Below, in pieces: positions 1 to 12,600 of a DNA stretch of 64,000 nucleotides. The notes under the pieces were generated by a model. That model did no database searches and was not told the DNA's origin. It was given only the letters and a program-made list of their open reading frames with translations. Source of the DNA: Klebsormidium nitens (taxonomy: Eukaryota > Streptophyta > Klebsormidiophyceae > Klebsormidiales > Klebsormidiaceae); contig DF237176.1 of assembly GCA_000708835.1 (NCBI GenBank), positions 62,001-126,000 on the forward strand. Reading direction: 5' to 3'. Numbering within the stretch: the stretch's first letter is position 1; every line of letters begins with the position of its first letter. The position numbers and the translations under genes were made by a program.

Positions 1-371
1 TTCGGAACTCAGGGCACGCGAAGTTTCCTTGGGCTTAACCAGCGAGAGAACGGATCGAAGCATTCAGTGTCTCGACATGTCTCTTCATGTCGCAATATGT
101 GTGGAGCTGGAGCAGGCTCCTAGGTCAAAAAGTCACAGAAGAGGGGGACTTGAAATTGCGGCACGTGCAACAGGAAGTGAAACAACGGCACGTCTGCAGG
201 AAAAGATTGACCAGGACCCGGAAGGAAAAGAAAGCGAAAGAGCACAGACCCATATGCAGAGGTCTTAGACCGAGGGCAACCGTAAGACACACAGAAGCGA
301 AAAGGTGGACACGACAAGACAATAAGTAGGAAAGAACAAGCAAAACGTGGAAGCATTGCAGCGCTCCTTAC
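1..371 (-). other. Intron of the LACS gene at the left window edge
   Basis: After the donor at 371-370 on the minus strand I find no further LACS coding block. The conserved sequence expected after DGWFHTG is absent here, so this stretch is treated as intron that continues outside the window. Confidence 0.7.
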
Positions 372-3300
372 CCGTGTGGAACCACCCGTCAACGACCACC
401 TCGCTGTACAGCTCCGGCTGCTTGTAGTACCCGCTGAACAGCGCCGGCCCGCGGAAGCAGACCTCGCCCCGCGCGGGCGTGCCGTTCGGGTCGTAGTTCA
501 TCTCCGGGACGGCGGCCAGCCGGACCTCCTGCTGCGGCTGGGGGGGCCCGACGGTGCTGGCCATGGACGCAACGTTGGGGATGGCGATGCACCCGCCCGC
601 GCAGTTCTCGGTCAGGCCTGCACGTCGTGGAGAAAGTTTAGAGCTCGAGTATCGGGAGTGTTTGACTAAAGACTCTGCTTTCGAGAGTCTGGGTGTCGGG
701 GTTGGTGGAGCTTTGGATCTATACTCGTCCGTTGAGAAACGTCAGAGATCCAATGTCGGCAATCTTGGGTCGAACGGCTCTGTTTCTGAGGATCTGGGCA
801 TTGAGGTTGGTGGAGTTCTGGATCTTTACCAACCTCACAGAAATGTAAACCCAAGAAGGCAAGAAAAAGGATGCCACGGACCGCAGCCTTGGACAGGCCT
901 GCCGGTGGAGCTTCGCGGCTTATGCTGGATCGACATTGTAGAAATCTACTTTATCAGAGAAGATTTTGGGCACGAGATCTTCATGTGGAAGGATCGGAAC
1001 TGGGCGCATTGGCGCACAGCTTCCTCTACCTAACAGTTCTTTGCTGTGCCGCTTCCTCTGTAGTTGCAGGTCTGAACGTTGGCAGGGGATGTGTATCGAG
1101 CGTCCTCAGGAAGAGCGTATTCAGAGGAACAGGATATTCCGTTTAGACCAGTCCTGATGAACCAGAGCGACAAAGATGGGCATCTCAACTTGGAATTCAC
1201 AATCCAATCTTATAGAGCGTGGAACAAAGCAACGTGGCTGCGAAGTGAATTGGCCCCCCGTTGTGAGAAGACAGCTTACCATATCCCTGAACCACTGGCG
1301 CGCACATTGTGACCTTGAGGAAGTCCTCGACGTGGGGGGCAAGAGGGGCAGCCCCTGACAGGATGAGCCGCACGTTGCCACCGAGGCGCTGCTTGACCTG
1401 TCGTCGAAAAAGGTTTGGACGTGGTCAGATGAGGTGGGTCTACCGGACTTTGGAGTTCCAAGCTTTTTTTGCGCACAGAAAGTTTCTGATTTCGAATCCC
1501 TGTGCCTTTCGAGTGGTTTCTGCCAGACGTTCCTTGCTCTTTGAAGACGGCACTGCCGGCACGGCCTTGGTCACACTAAACGTTCATTTGAGAAACTTTA
1601 CCAGCTCGCTTTACCGGTTCAGATGCTGGGAAGAAAGAGTCTCTTTGAATCACATTTGTAATCTTCTTAACACAGACTATCAGCCTTCAATATTGTAAAG
1701 GAGGCTCAAAAGGTGTCTCCGAACGAGGCTAAAACTGCAGAGGAGCCTCAAGAAAGAGGAGAGGTCAGAGGAACGAAACTTCTATGCCCAGCCTGTTTGA
1801 CGTCTATGAGCTGGGAGATGTCCCACAAAAACAGTCGGAAACAGGGATTTGTCAAAGACGTTGATGAAGTTGGTTACGAGCTTCGAACGAAGAAGAACGG
1901 GTGAGCGAGGAACAGCGAGCAAGAATCGTACCCGGAATAGAAAGGGTGCTGCAATGATGGCAGCCGAAAGCCAGGCAGTCCTGAAAACCCACTCTGTCTG
2001 TCGCCTGCAGTTCGTCAACGCTCCAGACAGGATCAAGCATTGGTGTTTAAAAGGTGCTAGCATCGAAAGCGTTACCTTGCCGAAGACGAGGGCGTCCATG
2101 ATCGGAGCGGCCTGATCAAAGCGCTTCCCTGCCTGCAGACTCTTGAGCTTTCTGCACAAAGCAGATCGCAAGTGGTTAGACTTGCAGGACCAACCATTCC
2201 ATAGATTGGAGCTAGTAGCTGATTGCCAAGCACGCACGCCACATGCAAATGGGGCGTTTTCTCAACAGAACCCTGGACCAGGACTCCCACAAAGTACATA
2301 CAGGTCTCCTCAGGCAAGAAACCGATAATCTTCGAGGCTTCAAAAGATTAACCAGAGATTAGCATTGAGGGCACGTTATGCGGGGGGTCCGAAACTTAGA
2401 TTCGGCCAGGGCAAGTTCCAGAACATTACAGATAACAAACGATTGTTGTTTTAGAAAGCCCGCGACCCTCGCTCTGCTTTGTAGGCTGCTTGGCACGACG
2501 CGTTTTCTGTAGGTGAATCGGGGCCACTCATATTAAAAACGCAAGAGGGTATGCAAGCAGAAAGGTACCTTGAAGATCATAACAGAACTCTTACCTGTCG
2601 AAACCAAAGTTGAAGAGCCACTTCTTCAAGCCCCCGCTCTCGTTCACCTTCGCTTTGATGCCAGAGTAGATCCTGCAGCAAACAGTCTGTTTAGAAACAT
2701 TCTACGGCCAACCAGCTCATACCTTCTCATTCTATGGCATGGACAAGCACGATGGCTGCACTTATGAATGAGTCGTCGTGAAGAAACCGCACTGGCACAA
2801 CCGTCTTAGTACCACAGGAAAATCTCACCGTTGACAGCAGAGAACCAGTTGTGCTGCAGCACGAGTCACGCACTCCCAAGCGGGGGAAATAACCCCAATC
2901 ACAGAACAATCTGCGGATGTTTGGCGCACCTGTCGAAGATGCGAGGCGCGCCAGCGAACAGCGTAGGTTTGAGCTCGCCGATGTCATCCACGAGGAGCTT
3001 GACGTCACCCTGCCAGTAGCCAATCGAGGCTCCCAGGTAGATGAACATCTCCTCGAGGACCCGGTCCATGATGTGAGCGAGTGGGAGGTAAGACAAGAAC
3101 TTGTCGTGCTCTGTCAACTGGACCAAAAAAACCAGTGCATGTGTTACAATTCGGCATCAACGAACCGTCTGATCGCCACACAAGGAAGCTCAAGCGAAAG
3201 CAGGGAAGAAGCCGGCCAGATGTTGTTTGGAAGAAGAGACCTACGACCGAGACATTTCAAGGGGATGAGAAGCAAGCATGACGACTGATTTCTGGAGCTG

Positions 3301-6300
3301 ATCATCCAACAGGAACATCCTCTGTGTGACGCAAGGAAGGGTGGGTGCGAAGATAGTAACGGTCAGCGATTGAGAGGCGGCTCCGCAAAGGTCGTCAGGT
3401 GAGCAATCTACGAGAAGGAAGCGTCTGCCCTTTGCAACTTGTGTTTAAATCCTCGTACACAACATCCTTCTGCAATTACTGCTGACCCTGTTTGCTCTTT
3501 CGAATGAAGTGCTGTCCCTTGGTACCAGAAGCAAAAGTTCCCTGAGGACACCGGATAGCAAGACCTTTAACCAGTCCGTGCTGCGAGACGGCTTTGCATG
3601 CTGTGGAGCAGAAGACGGAAAGTACTTACTTCGTAGTTGGCATCCTTCAAGTAGAGTGCGCCAGCGGCAATGGAGCTCAAGATAGCCGAGTGAGTAATCT
3701 CAACACCCTGGGACCAACACGAAGCAATCATCAGGTCGCTTGCCAAAAGACTTGTCAGACGACATTGGAATCGATTCTAATGGCAGGCAACTCCGGTAAG
3801 GCAAAAAAGCCCCTTGAACAAAACTAGGATGCGGCACCCACTCTGCACTGATGCCAGGATCAAGTGCCAAGGCCAATCCCTTTACTGGTCCTGCTCTCTT
3901 TCTGTACTGGCTACACGCTGATATGAGCGGCGAAGGGTCAGTAAAAGCCCTTAAGTATCTGCTCCTAAATGCCGCAAAACTCATGTAAAACCCGCTTGCC
4001 ATTTTCCCTTGCTCAACCGCTCCCTCGACCCCAGTCTGCCATATCGCTAACCCCCTCCTTAACCCCTTCTCAGCGCCCTTCTGCCCCTCGCTAACCCAGT
4101 TCTTGACATGGTCTTTGCTAAAACGTACCTTGGGGTCTCCCGTCGTGCCACTGGTGTACATAATGGTGCACAGGTTACTGCCCTGGGGCGGCACCGGCTT
4201 CGCAGGGTTTGCTGCTCCCTACAAGGAGCACCCAATATGTTGGTGAGCTTAGAACCGGGTTGTCTGACAGTGAGAGGGGGTGGTCAAGAGCAAGAGGAGC
4301 GGTGGCGGTGTGCTTGCTCTGCTTTTGCAAACACAGAATGCCAGAAGTGACAGAAGCTATGCTAAGAATGACAATGCAAAGAAAAGCACAGAAAGCCGGC
4401 TCAATCAGTGCTTGTACGTGACGAGCAATTATGCAGATGTAGGGCAGTTGAGAAGGTCTATGCAAAGCGACCCACATCCCAGCAAGAGTATTTGCAAGGT
4501 CTGACCAGAGGTTCCTATGTTTGAATCATACCAGCTCTCTGAACTCAGCCTGGCTGTACGCAGTCATGCCAAAGCTCGCAGCCTTCTCCTTGAACTCCAA
4601 CGACAAGTCGCCAAAGCTCACAACAGCTGCATCAGACAAGGTCAAAGGGACTATGTTAGAAACTGCCTGCGAAAAAAGTACGAACCAGCCCTGAGAACCA
4701 TTTCAGAGTGTCGGAAGGACTTCTTTGGCAGAGACAAGTCACTCGAACCCGGTGTTAAGGCAGTCATAATCACTGGAACATGATACTGATACGGAGGAGG
4801 GGCTTGAGCAGAACGCCTCTGGTGAGCATGTGCTGAGTCAGGATTCAGAAAACGACTTCTCATGTACAGCGCTCATGTCGGGATGCTTACTCTTTACTGT
4901 CTTCGCGTTTGGCAGGGCCTCAAACAACTGCAAAGACATGGCAGAGGTGAGGATCAAGGAAAGAGATCATGTTCAGTAAGAACGCTAGACTCTGTAACTG
5001 AGAGGTCCAACAATCCGTACTTTTGACGACCATGCAGTGTTTAGAGGTTTGTCCAGGCAACTTGAGTCATACTTCCGAAAAGAGCATCAGAACTCTCTGC
5101 TAAACTCTTGTGCCACTTTTTAAAGTACCACCAATCTGGACCCTTGGTGGTACAAATTGGTGGAACTTGTACCAATTCCACAAGCATTGAAACCACCAAT
5201 CCGCACACAAGCGAAAGGCACAATTAAGGGGAAATCAATCTCACATAAATTCAGCCCGTCTTACCTTTGCTGCCTTTTCCGCTTGGAAGAATACGATGGC
5301 AACTTCGGCGTGGTTCAGGATGTACTCAACGGCGTTCTCACCTGCGACAAAACTATTCTTGTTCTGAGCTCTGTCCAAAGCTTGAAAAAGATTTGCAAGT
5401 AGAAGCATTTGAGCTGAAACAAATCCTGACAGGCGGCCTCATGCTTCAAAGCTGAACAGAAGTCCTGAGAGCGACACAATGCTGAAGCCTTCACTGTGCA
5501 AAGCTGCCCTGTACTGCAAATTTTCAGCAAATGAAAAGCCAGTGCTCTGGCGAGTGACAACCTGTGCGGTTTTCACAGCTTCCAGACTTCAATGCACTTA
5601 AAGAGGTCAGTGTCGTAATAACCTCCTACAACTGAAAACTCACCCAGCGTGTCATACAAGGGAACACAGAACACGCTCTGCGAGTTGTATGCTTGCATGG
5701 CCAGCATCCATTCCACTGAATTGATGCCATAGATACCACCTTTCATGCCCTGCACAAAGGTTACAAAGTAGAGTTGAAACATCGACCTTCCCAACTTGGT
5801 CAATTTTGTCGCCTGCCTCGACTCCCTCCACAACTGCTCAGTAGCAGGTTCCAATCCCAAGTTGTTCACAATTTCATAATTGCTTACACTTTGCAAAGGC
5901 TGTTCAACTATGCAAGTGGCTGCCTTCAGCGAACACCGGGGTCTTCTTCACTTTCCTGAGGGTATGAAGAGCAATGAGGTTTATTTGGTCATAAAGAACA
6001 GCACCAGAAAGATATCTCCCTCTTTAAACAAATGCACGAAATAAGGTTTCTGATTTCAGGAGATGCAACAGAGTGGTACTGGAAAGGTTGGACACTTACA
6101 GGCTTGAGTCCAATATGGTTCAAGGCAGAGCCAATCTTGTCCACTTCCTTTCCGGCGTCCGCGTACGACATCCACTTGAAAGGGCCAGCCTGCACAAAAC
6201 CCTAAGACTGATCTTCAAATGCTTCAATGCATGATGACGCCAGAGTTGTGATGACATAACCAGAGTGGCGTCAGGACAAGTCAAAGGCATCGCAAGAAAG

Positions 6301-6790
6301 ATAGGGTCTCCTGCACGAAACACTTCACCGTGCAACACTGCAAGAAACCTTTGATGCTGAGCATATTTTAGAAATCACATGCGCCAAAAAGCTTTTCTGC
6401 GATGGGAGCCAGGTGTTGATGAGCACACCTTGCCATCGACCTTCCCTCTCCAGCCAAAAGCCTTGTTCAAAGGATACTTTTCCACCGACCTCCTGCAATG
6501 CAGACAAGAGCATCTCAGACCACACGTCAAGCTGCGACCTCGGCATGGCAAAACCTTGAAGAAGACAGTGCCAACGGCAAATGCATATGCAAAAAGACAC
6601 AGCTTGTCTTTTGGAGCATTTGTTCAATCGCGATTACTTACGTGAAATTCTCGTAAAGGTTTGTCACCCCAGGGATTGTCGGAAACCCATCCTTTGAGCC
6701 AGAATACCGATATGTGGGACCGTATGAGTAGGGATTGTTGCCAGTCGCCGGCTGAGCAGGCGCGACCTCTACAATGTACTTAGAATCCAT
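372..6790 (-). CDS. Long-chain acyl-CoA synthetase (LACS), 3' end outside window
   Basis: Activates long-chain fatty acids to acyl-CoA through an acyl-adenylate. I spliced 14 exons (high to low): 6642-6790, 6429-6492, 6100-6189, 5644-5749, 5265-5341, 4891-4927, 4532-4626, 4129-4218, 3630-3707, 2930-3117, 2595-2672, 2076-2151, 1280-1397, 372-617. Phases agree throughout and give about 497 residues, roughly three quarters of a usual LACS. Seen: the start MDSKYIVEV, then RSVEKYPLNKAFGW, GINSVEWMLAMQAYNSQ, the AMP-binding P-loop YTSGTTGDPK (about residue 226), SYLPLAHIMDRVLEE, the fatty-acid gate region, SGAAPLAPHVEDFLK, QGYGLTENCAGG and DGWFHTG. The N-terminus lacks an obvious peroxisomal signal and resembles the plant ER-type LACS1-5 group (inference). 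The last donor is at 371; the remaining C-terminal exons, with the Asp-Arg-Lys hinge, lie beyond base 1. The start ATG is the first in frame and leads straight into family-like sequence. Confidence 0.93.
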
Positions 6791-7437
6791 CTGTGCGCGT
6801 TCAACCAGCTTTCCTGAAAGATTGGTCAAACGCCTTGGTGGTCCTTGCTCTTGAAGGAAAATGCTCAAAGAAGGAAAGCCTGATGCATTGGCTGCAATGT
6901 CTCTACGGCTTCTCAAAAACGCCACCACGAGCCTGACTCAGCAGCCTGTTGACATCAAAACGTCTCCTCACATGGGCGCCTGTCTACCGTACCTAGATCT
7001 GAGCTGTGCAGGATGAACTCCGCAGGAAGCAAGATTTGAACTCCTGAATCAGGATTCAGCCTTCATTGCTCGATTCAAGAAGGCTTTCAAATAGGTAGGT
7101 ACTGAAACAGAGCGAAATTGGCGCAGATTGCTCTTACTTTGGGCTGATTTTCTGCGACGGGTACCCCAGGCCCCACGGTCACAGGCTACGGTCACATGCA
7201 AACTACAAACTTTGACCATGTATAACTTTCTGAGCTTTTGTCTGCTAATATTGTGCTAGCAGTCAAAATCCATCTTCTTTCTGTCAGCTTTTCAATGCTA
7301 TAATCGGACTTTACCAAATCGAAGGGGCTGCAGCCTGCGGGTGCATACAAGCAGATGTATCGAAAGGTAGCCCTGGTCACACTTTCTGCTCCCTGGGACT
7401 GAACTTTGAAGTTGGCGGGTGGATTTGCACCGGTCAG
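6791..7437. other. Intergenic, upstream of LACS
   Basis: This is the 5' flank of the LACS gene up to a small inverted-repeat element. I see no convincing coding sequence, TATA box or RNA gene in it. The LACS 5' UTR and promoter must lie here. Confidence 0.5.
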
Positions 7438-7655
7438 CAGGGTTTCCCACAGCCGGCAGCTACACTTGGACCTGGCCGGCCGAGAAGAGACCCCGGCCGG
7501 TGCCGAAGGCACCCTGCCGGCTGGTCAGCCGGCAGAAAATGCAGGCGCTTAGTGGGCTCAGCCGGCCGGTAAACCAAATGCTGGCTACCGAGCCGGCAGA
7601 ACCGGGGGGGCGCCGGCAGCTGGCCGGCCGGGACAAAAGTCCGTGGGAAACCCTG
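7438..7655. mobile_element. hAT-type MITE (218 bp) with 8-bp target site duplication
   Basis: The element has 13-bp perfect terminal inverted repeats, CAGGGTTTCCCAC at 7438-7450 and its complement at 7643-7655. It is flanked on both sides by the same 8-bp direct repeat CCGGTCAG (7430-7437 and 7656-7663). An 8-bp duplication with a CAGGG terminus is the hAT superfamily signature. The interior is rich in CCGGC and GCCGGC motifs and has no transposase, so it is non-autonomous. Confidence 0.8.
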
Positions 7656-7663
7656 CCGGTCAG

Positions 7664-9662
7664 TACTTATTTCTGACCCCGACCCGAATCATGGGCTCTT
7701 TAGGGGTCCCATGGGGCCCTGCCAAACGCCTCTCCTAGTCAAAACAACCAACTGAGCAATGGCTATGGGTCGGTGAAGTCTGCTGAGCCGTTTCACTAAT
7801 ACATGCAATCGGGCGGCCTTCATAAGGTGACCCTCCGACGGCCAAATGAACCCCAGATTTGCATCACTTTTGACCAAAGGTACCCCCGAGGTGACGACCT
7901 TCTCAGATTTTCATCGAAGTGCCCGGTTGGACTTTAGCAGCTTTGGTTGTGCCCAAAAACGGGTTATTTTTGCAGGGCAGTTTTTTACCATTGTCAGCTT
8001 GATTGTGCCCTCGTGGTTGCCAGATTGACTTCGACGTCGATGTTAGGCTCTAAACACCTTCTCCATGACCCAAGCTTTCCATCGAACCTTGGGTCGGGGG
8101 GCCAATCGCAACCGCTGAGGTATTATAGCGCCCGCCAGATTACCCTCTTTCCAGATTTGTTTGAGGGCAAAACTCGATAACGTCAACATCCAGACGTCGT
8201 ATGGCAATCTAACCCACTTCAACGACCTAAAATTGGTTGAAACCCCCCTTCTGGGTCCTGCCAACCTATACGGAGGCCTGCGAAGCTCGTATGATGGGCC
8301 TCAGGTGGTCCAGCTGGCTCTGATTAGGGTTGCAGCGATGCCTTACCAGCCAGATTAGGGTTCTGAAATAGGACAAAACGAGGGCATCTTACGGTGCTCT
8401 TGAAGCCGTCGATGCGTACTTTGATTGGTATTTGACCGTAGATGACCTGCCTAGCCGCCCCGACTCCTCATACGACCTGGAGAGTGCACTCGTGATATTC
8501 GCCCAGGGAGCCGCGTTGGGGTACCCGTCGCAAAAAATCAGCCTTTGGTTGGTAACGCACATTGCGCAAGTGACGTCCGTACCAAAACCGTCAGTCATGA
8601 AAGTCAATCTCGGCTCTTTGACCTGCTTAATGAAAAGTTTCGCGACAGAACGAACGGTAAAAACGGTGCATTTTCGTTACGTTGTCATCAATGCAGCTTC
8701 AAATAATCACCGGGTCAGCTTCTCTCACGGTTACGAACAGGCTGTCATGCTGACGGCAACTTTAGGCAACTTGCAAGGCTGCCACACGACTGTCAGCAAT
8801 TGTCGAGCGTCGAATATGTCCAATCTCAACATCGCACGGCTTGACGTTTGACGAGAAGATTCTGTACAAGTCAGCGCCCACCTGGACCTTTCTCCACCTT
8901 TCCTGACGTCAGCGCGTACGCATATGGCTAGCTCACGCCACAATTTCCAGTCATGGCAAATGGGTCATGGCATTGCATTCATGAAGCAAATGATTTGCAA
9001 ATGAAGCTGCAGCCACTCCGCTATCACTATTAGTAAAATGGTGGTCAAAAGCTAAAAGGCGAGGAATGTCTTGAGGACCAAGGAAAGACGGTAGAGAGAG
9101 CAACGGTGAAAGAGGGAGACAGTTGGGGTGGTGGCAAGCCCTTCTTTATTAAAGCTACTTGGCTTACCACCACTGTGTGGCATTCAGGCAGGTGATGGCA
9201 GGAGCGTATGGGGAAGCGGAGGTCGTCCCCGTCTCGCCTTCAGGAGAGTATCCCGATGTCGAAGCTGTTGGGAGTCTGGCGAAGGTAAGTAGGTTCGTCA
9301 CACCGACATGTCGCATGAGGGAATGATGCATGATCGCCTTCGAATGAAGCAGCGGACTGGTCAGACGGGATTCGTTCTTGAAAAGTGATGAGTGAGCTGC
9401 CTCTCTGGATCTGGCAGTGCTGCCGTGATCCAGCTGCATGCATGTCAAATGTTGTATCAGCTGACTTTGGTTGCGGTTGTCAATAAAGTTCCTAGCCACT
9501 ACTGCAGTTCTCCACCGTCAAAATCCCAGGCAATGGCAAATCAGGGACAGAAGTTGCAACTATGCTGGCGCGATTATTTGTATCAGCTAGAATTTTGTCA
9601 AGATTCTCTGGTTCAGGTCCTTCCTAACAAGGCAAAGTGAGCTTTTGCAGGCAGCCATAGAG
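7664..9662. other. Intergenic between LACS and the Sec14-like gene
   Basis: About 2 kb with no gene I can support. A 139-codon open frame on the plus strand (8432-8851) has no recognisable domain and no splice-linked continuation. The segment 9100-9660 contains the promoter and probably a 5' UTR intron of the downstream gene (possible donor GTGAGC at 9637, acceptor TTTTGCAG at 9650). Confidence 0.5.
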
Positions 9663-12600
9663 ATGCGAGCTGAGCGGGAAGTCCTGGATAAGAAGCACAT
9701 TGAAGATGGTTAGTTTTCAGTGTGACAACTGATAAGCGGCCGTCGTCAGCTGGCATCCTGCGGTTGCTGACTGATTGTAGAAATGGTCGTTGTCATGCTG
9801 CCTCAATCTCTTGCAATCAGCTCACAAGTCCTCAATCTCCTGCATTCAGGCCACGAAATCTGGTTATGCTTTCAAACGATGCTGCGTCCAGCTCACTGAC
9901 TCACAGGGATTGAACGGTTCACATGCTTAAGGACTCAGGTTGCGTCCCAATGTGTAACATGCCGCCATCGAGAAGCAACACCAGATCTTACGATGCCAAT
10001 CACTCAGGACCTTAGTTTTGGACTGAAGCTGCTGATGATATAAGATCGACGACATGCATTCATAAAGCTTTGCCGATGCGCATAATCAAGACTATAGGAT
10101 ATTATGCTGCAGGTTCGCTGGACAAGATGAAGGCTGCAGTGGGGGAAGCAGTCCTTAGAAATCCGTATGTGGATGAGCAGTGGTAAGTGATCAGGGGCAT
10201 CATGTGAGTGCTTGTCCTTTTTTCGATCTGGTCCTTCATCATCTTTAGTTTGTCCACGGCTCGTTCCAAGGGGTTATATCTCGAGCAAAGCTTGAACAGT
10301 CTTCGAAACGGAATCTCAACGAGGGAGAATGTCTACAGCTGTAGAGATTTAGGGCGGCAGATCCTGCATCAAATCCCTGCAGTGACAATCGTTCCTCCAA
10401 TTGTACCACCCCTGTCCATGGACGAAGATATCTGATGCGAGTGCGCCGCTAATCCTTTCCAGCAACAATCTATATCCTGACAAGTTAGGTAATATTTGCA
10501 TAGCCCTTTCGGTTTCAACATTCAATCCCATGTTTTCCTTCCGCAGTCTGCTGAGGTTCCTGCGGGCAGATCTTGGAGACGTCAAGAAAGCGTCTAAGCG
10601 GCTCACGGCTTGTTTGGAATGGAGGGTGAGCTCTTCATTGTCCAGTTGTGTTTTCTAAGTCGTCTTCACTTCACTGACGCCTTTGTTTAATGAAAAGATC
10701 ATTCAAAGTTAAGGTTGCACGGTACTACCAACCTGGCAGAAGAACAAAATTCCCAGTCTACTTCAGCATTACAGGTGGCTTGAAGAAGTTCTTAGAAAAC
10801 ATGAGTTCACATTTAACTTCGATTCTGCTTTCAAAAAAGCTGCTTGCAAGAATGAGTGTATACAACAGCCTGCAAATACTTATAAAAAGCTCACTACCTT
10901 CTGTCCCTTCCGTCCCTTGTTCACATTTGCCTGTCAACTCAGCGTCTAGCTAGGGAGGATCCGATATGTCACTGCACATCTTCTCTTGACACTTTACTCT
11001 GGTACTTTGGCAGGAGAAACGGAAGCCAGAAATTGCAGTGTGTCCTTCTTGTGCTGCAGACCCTTTAGCACACTACGTTGTAAGTCCTTCTTCCCAGAAA
11101 TCTCTTCACATGTAGTTAGATGCACCTTCAGTTAGTCCTTTGGAGAGGCCATATATGCCTGCCTTTTTTGCTAACATAGGTCACTCAGTGTCAACTCCTA
11201 GCCAGACCCAGATGTCGTGAATTACTGGCAAATCAACACTTCTCTCCAAGAAAGCTTGCTGCCACTTAGGATTGAACGATACAGCAACAGCTTTGCATAG
11301 GAAGCCATAGGGTGGAATTTGCCATTTCTAACCAGGCGGTTAGCTCAGTAGCTAGTGCATATTCCTCATGCTCCGTAAGCAAGCCTGAACCAGACGGATA
11401 AGCCAATGACTAGACGTGTCATCATCGTTTCAGTCGTGAAGAAACTGATGACGAGGTAAGTATGCAACTTGCGAAACCTCGTTTTCCGTCCGTGCAGCAC
11501 TTCGTGGGCTTCGACAAATTTGGGAGGCCAGCACTGTACTCGTGCTTTGGACTTGGGGTAGGTCAACTTTCTTATCACAAGCTTCGGTCGTGATGATGTC
11601 ATCAGCCCTCCATTTCTTCTTAGAGTCTCGTATTTACAGACTCCAACATCTTGATCCTCCCTGCAATGCCAAAATATTAGGTTGGTCAGTGCGATTGTTT
11701 GGCTGCCCTCTGTACCGTGGTTAGTGTAATTGTTGAATCTGTATGTCGGGCCAATAAACGTTCCTCTGCAAAAACACCCCTGGACCTTAACAGTTCCGCG
11801 GTTGGATAAATGTGATGATTGCCATGTTCTGCGTACATCTGGACTTCACTTGCAGACACCGTACCTAATCGATGATTTTGTGCCGTCCAAAATCTGAAGT
11901 GATGTCTAGCACGCACTCCAGTCCGCGTCGATGCGCCCCGTTTTTGAAACTACAAACGGTTGCGAAACAGTTGCTCTATAAGTCCGTTGCTCACGTCTGT
12001 CATTAACAACGTATGAACATCAGTGGAAGTATTCGTGGCCGGTCATTCTCGTCTTTTGACGCCAAACTTCCCAGGTCGCCGTGACACGTTCGTTGCTCAC
12101 TTCTGTCAATAACAACGTACGTACATCAATGGAAGTATTCGTGGCCCGTCATTCTCGTCTTTTGACGCCAAACTTCGTCGGTGTCTCTTGCAGAAGGAGC
12201 ACATTGTCGAACACAACATCCAACATCTCGTTGTGGTATTGGAGGAAGTCATTGCCAAAATGCCTCCTGGTGTTGAAAAGTGAGCTGGCTTTTCCTTCAT
12301 CTCCCGCGATTGCCTTTAGAAAGAATGGCTCGCTTCTAACCGGATGTGAGATTCTGCTTGAACGTGTCTTTTGGCTTTCCAGCTGTGCTTGACAAGGGAC
12401 ACCGCTTGCTGGACGGCGTTGTTGTCAGCACGGCCTTGTCACTTAGTTGATGACGTGGCATGTCATACCAGAACTCCTTTGGCATCGGCCTTGTCTGCCT
12501 CTGCTAAAATTGGTTTGGCAGTCTTCAACCAGCTGTAAATGCAAAGGGATCACATCTGACGGCTTGCTTTTGAAACGTTATCCGTTTGTTAATATCGATT

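Noticed and set aside
5120-5190. Nested small inverted repeats (TACCACCAA/TTGGTGGTA)
   Set aside because: Short arms inside a LACS intron with no target duplication; not enough to call an element.
8432-8851. 139-codon plus-strand open frame
   Set aside because: No recognisable domain, splice context or coding-like composition; this length can occur by chance in 2 kb of intergenic DNA.
11338-11400. tRNA-like A-box (TTAGCTCAGTAGCTAGTG)
   Set aside because: No B-box (GGTTCGAATCC-like) and no acceptor-stem pairing; it lies in an intron and I cannot fold a cloverleaf.
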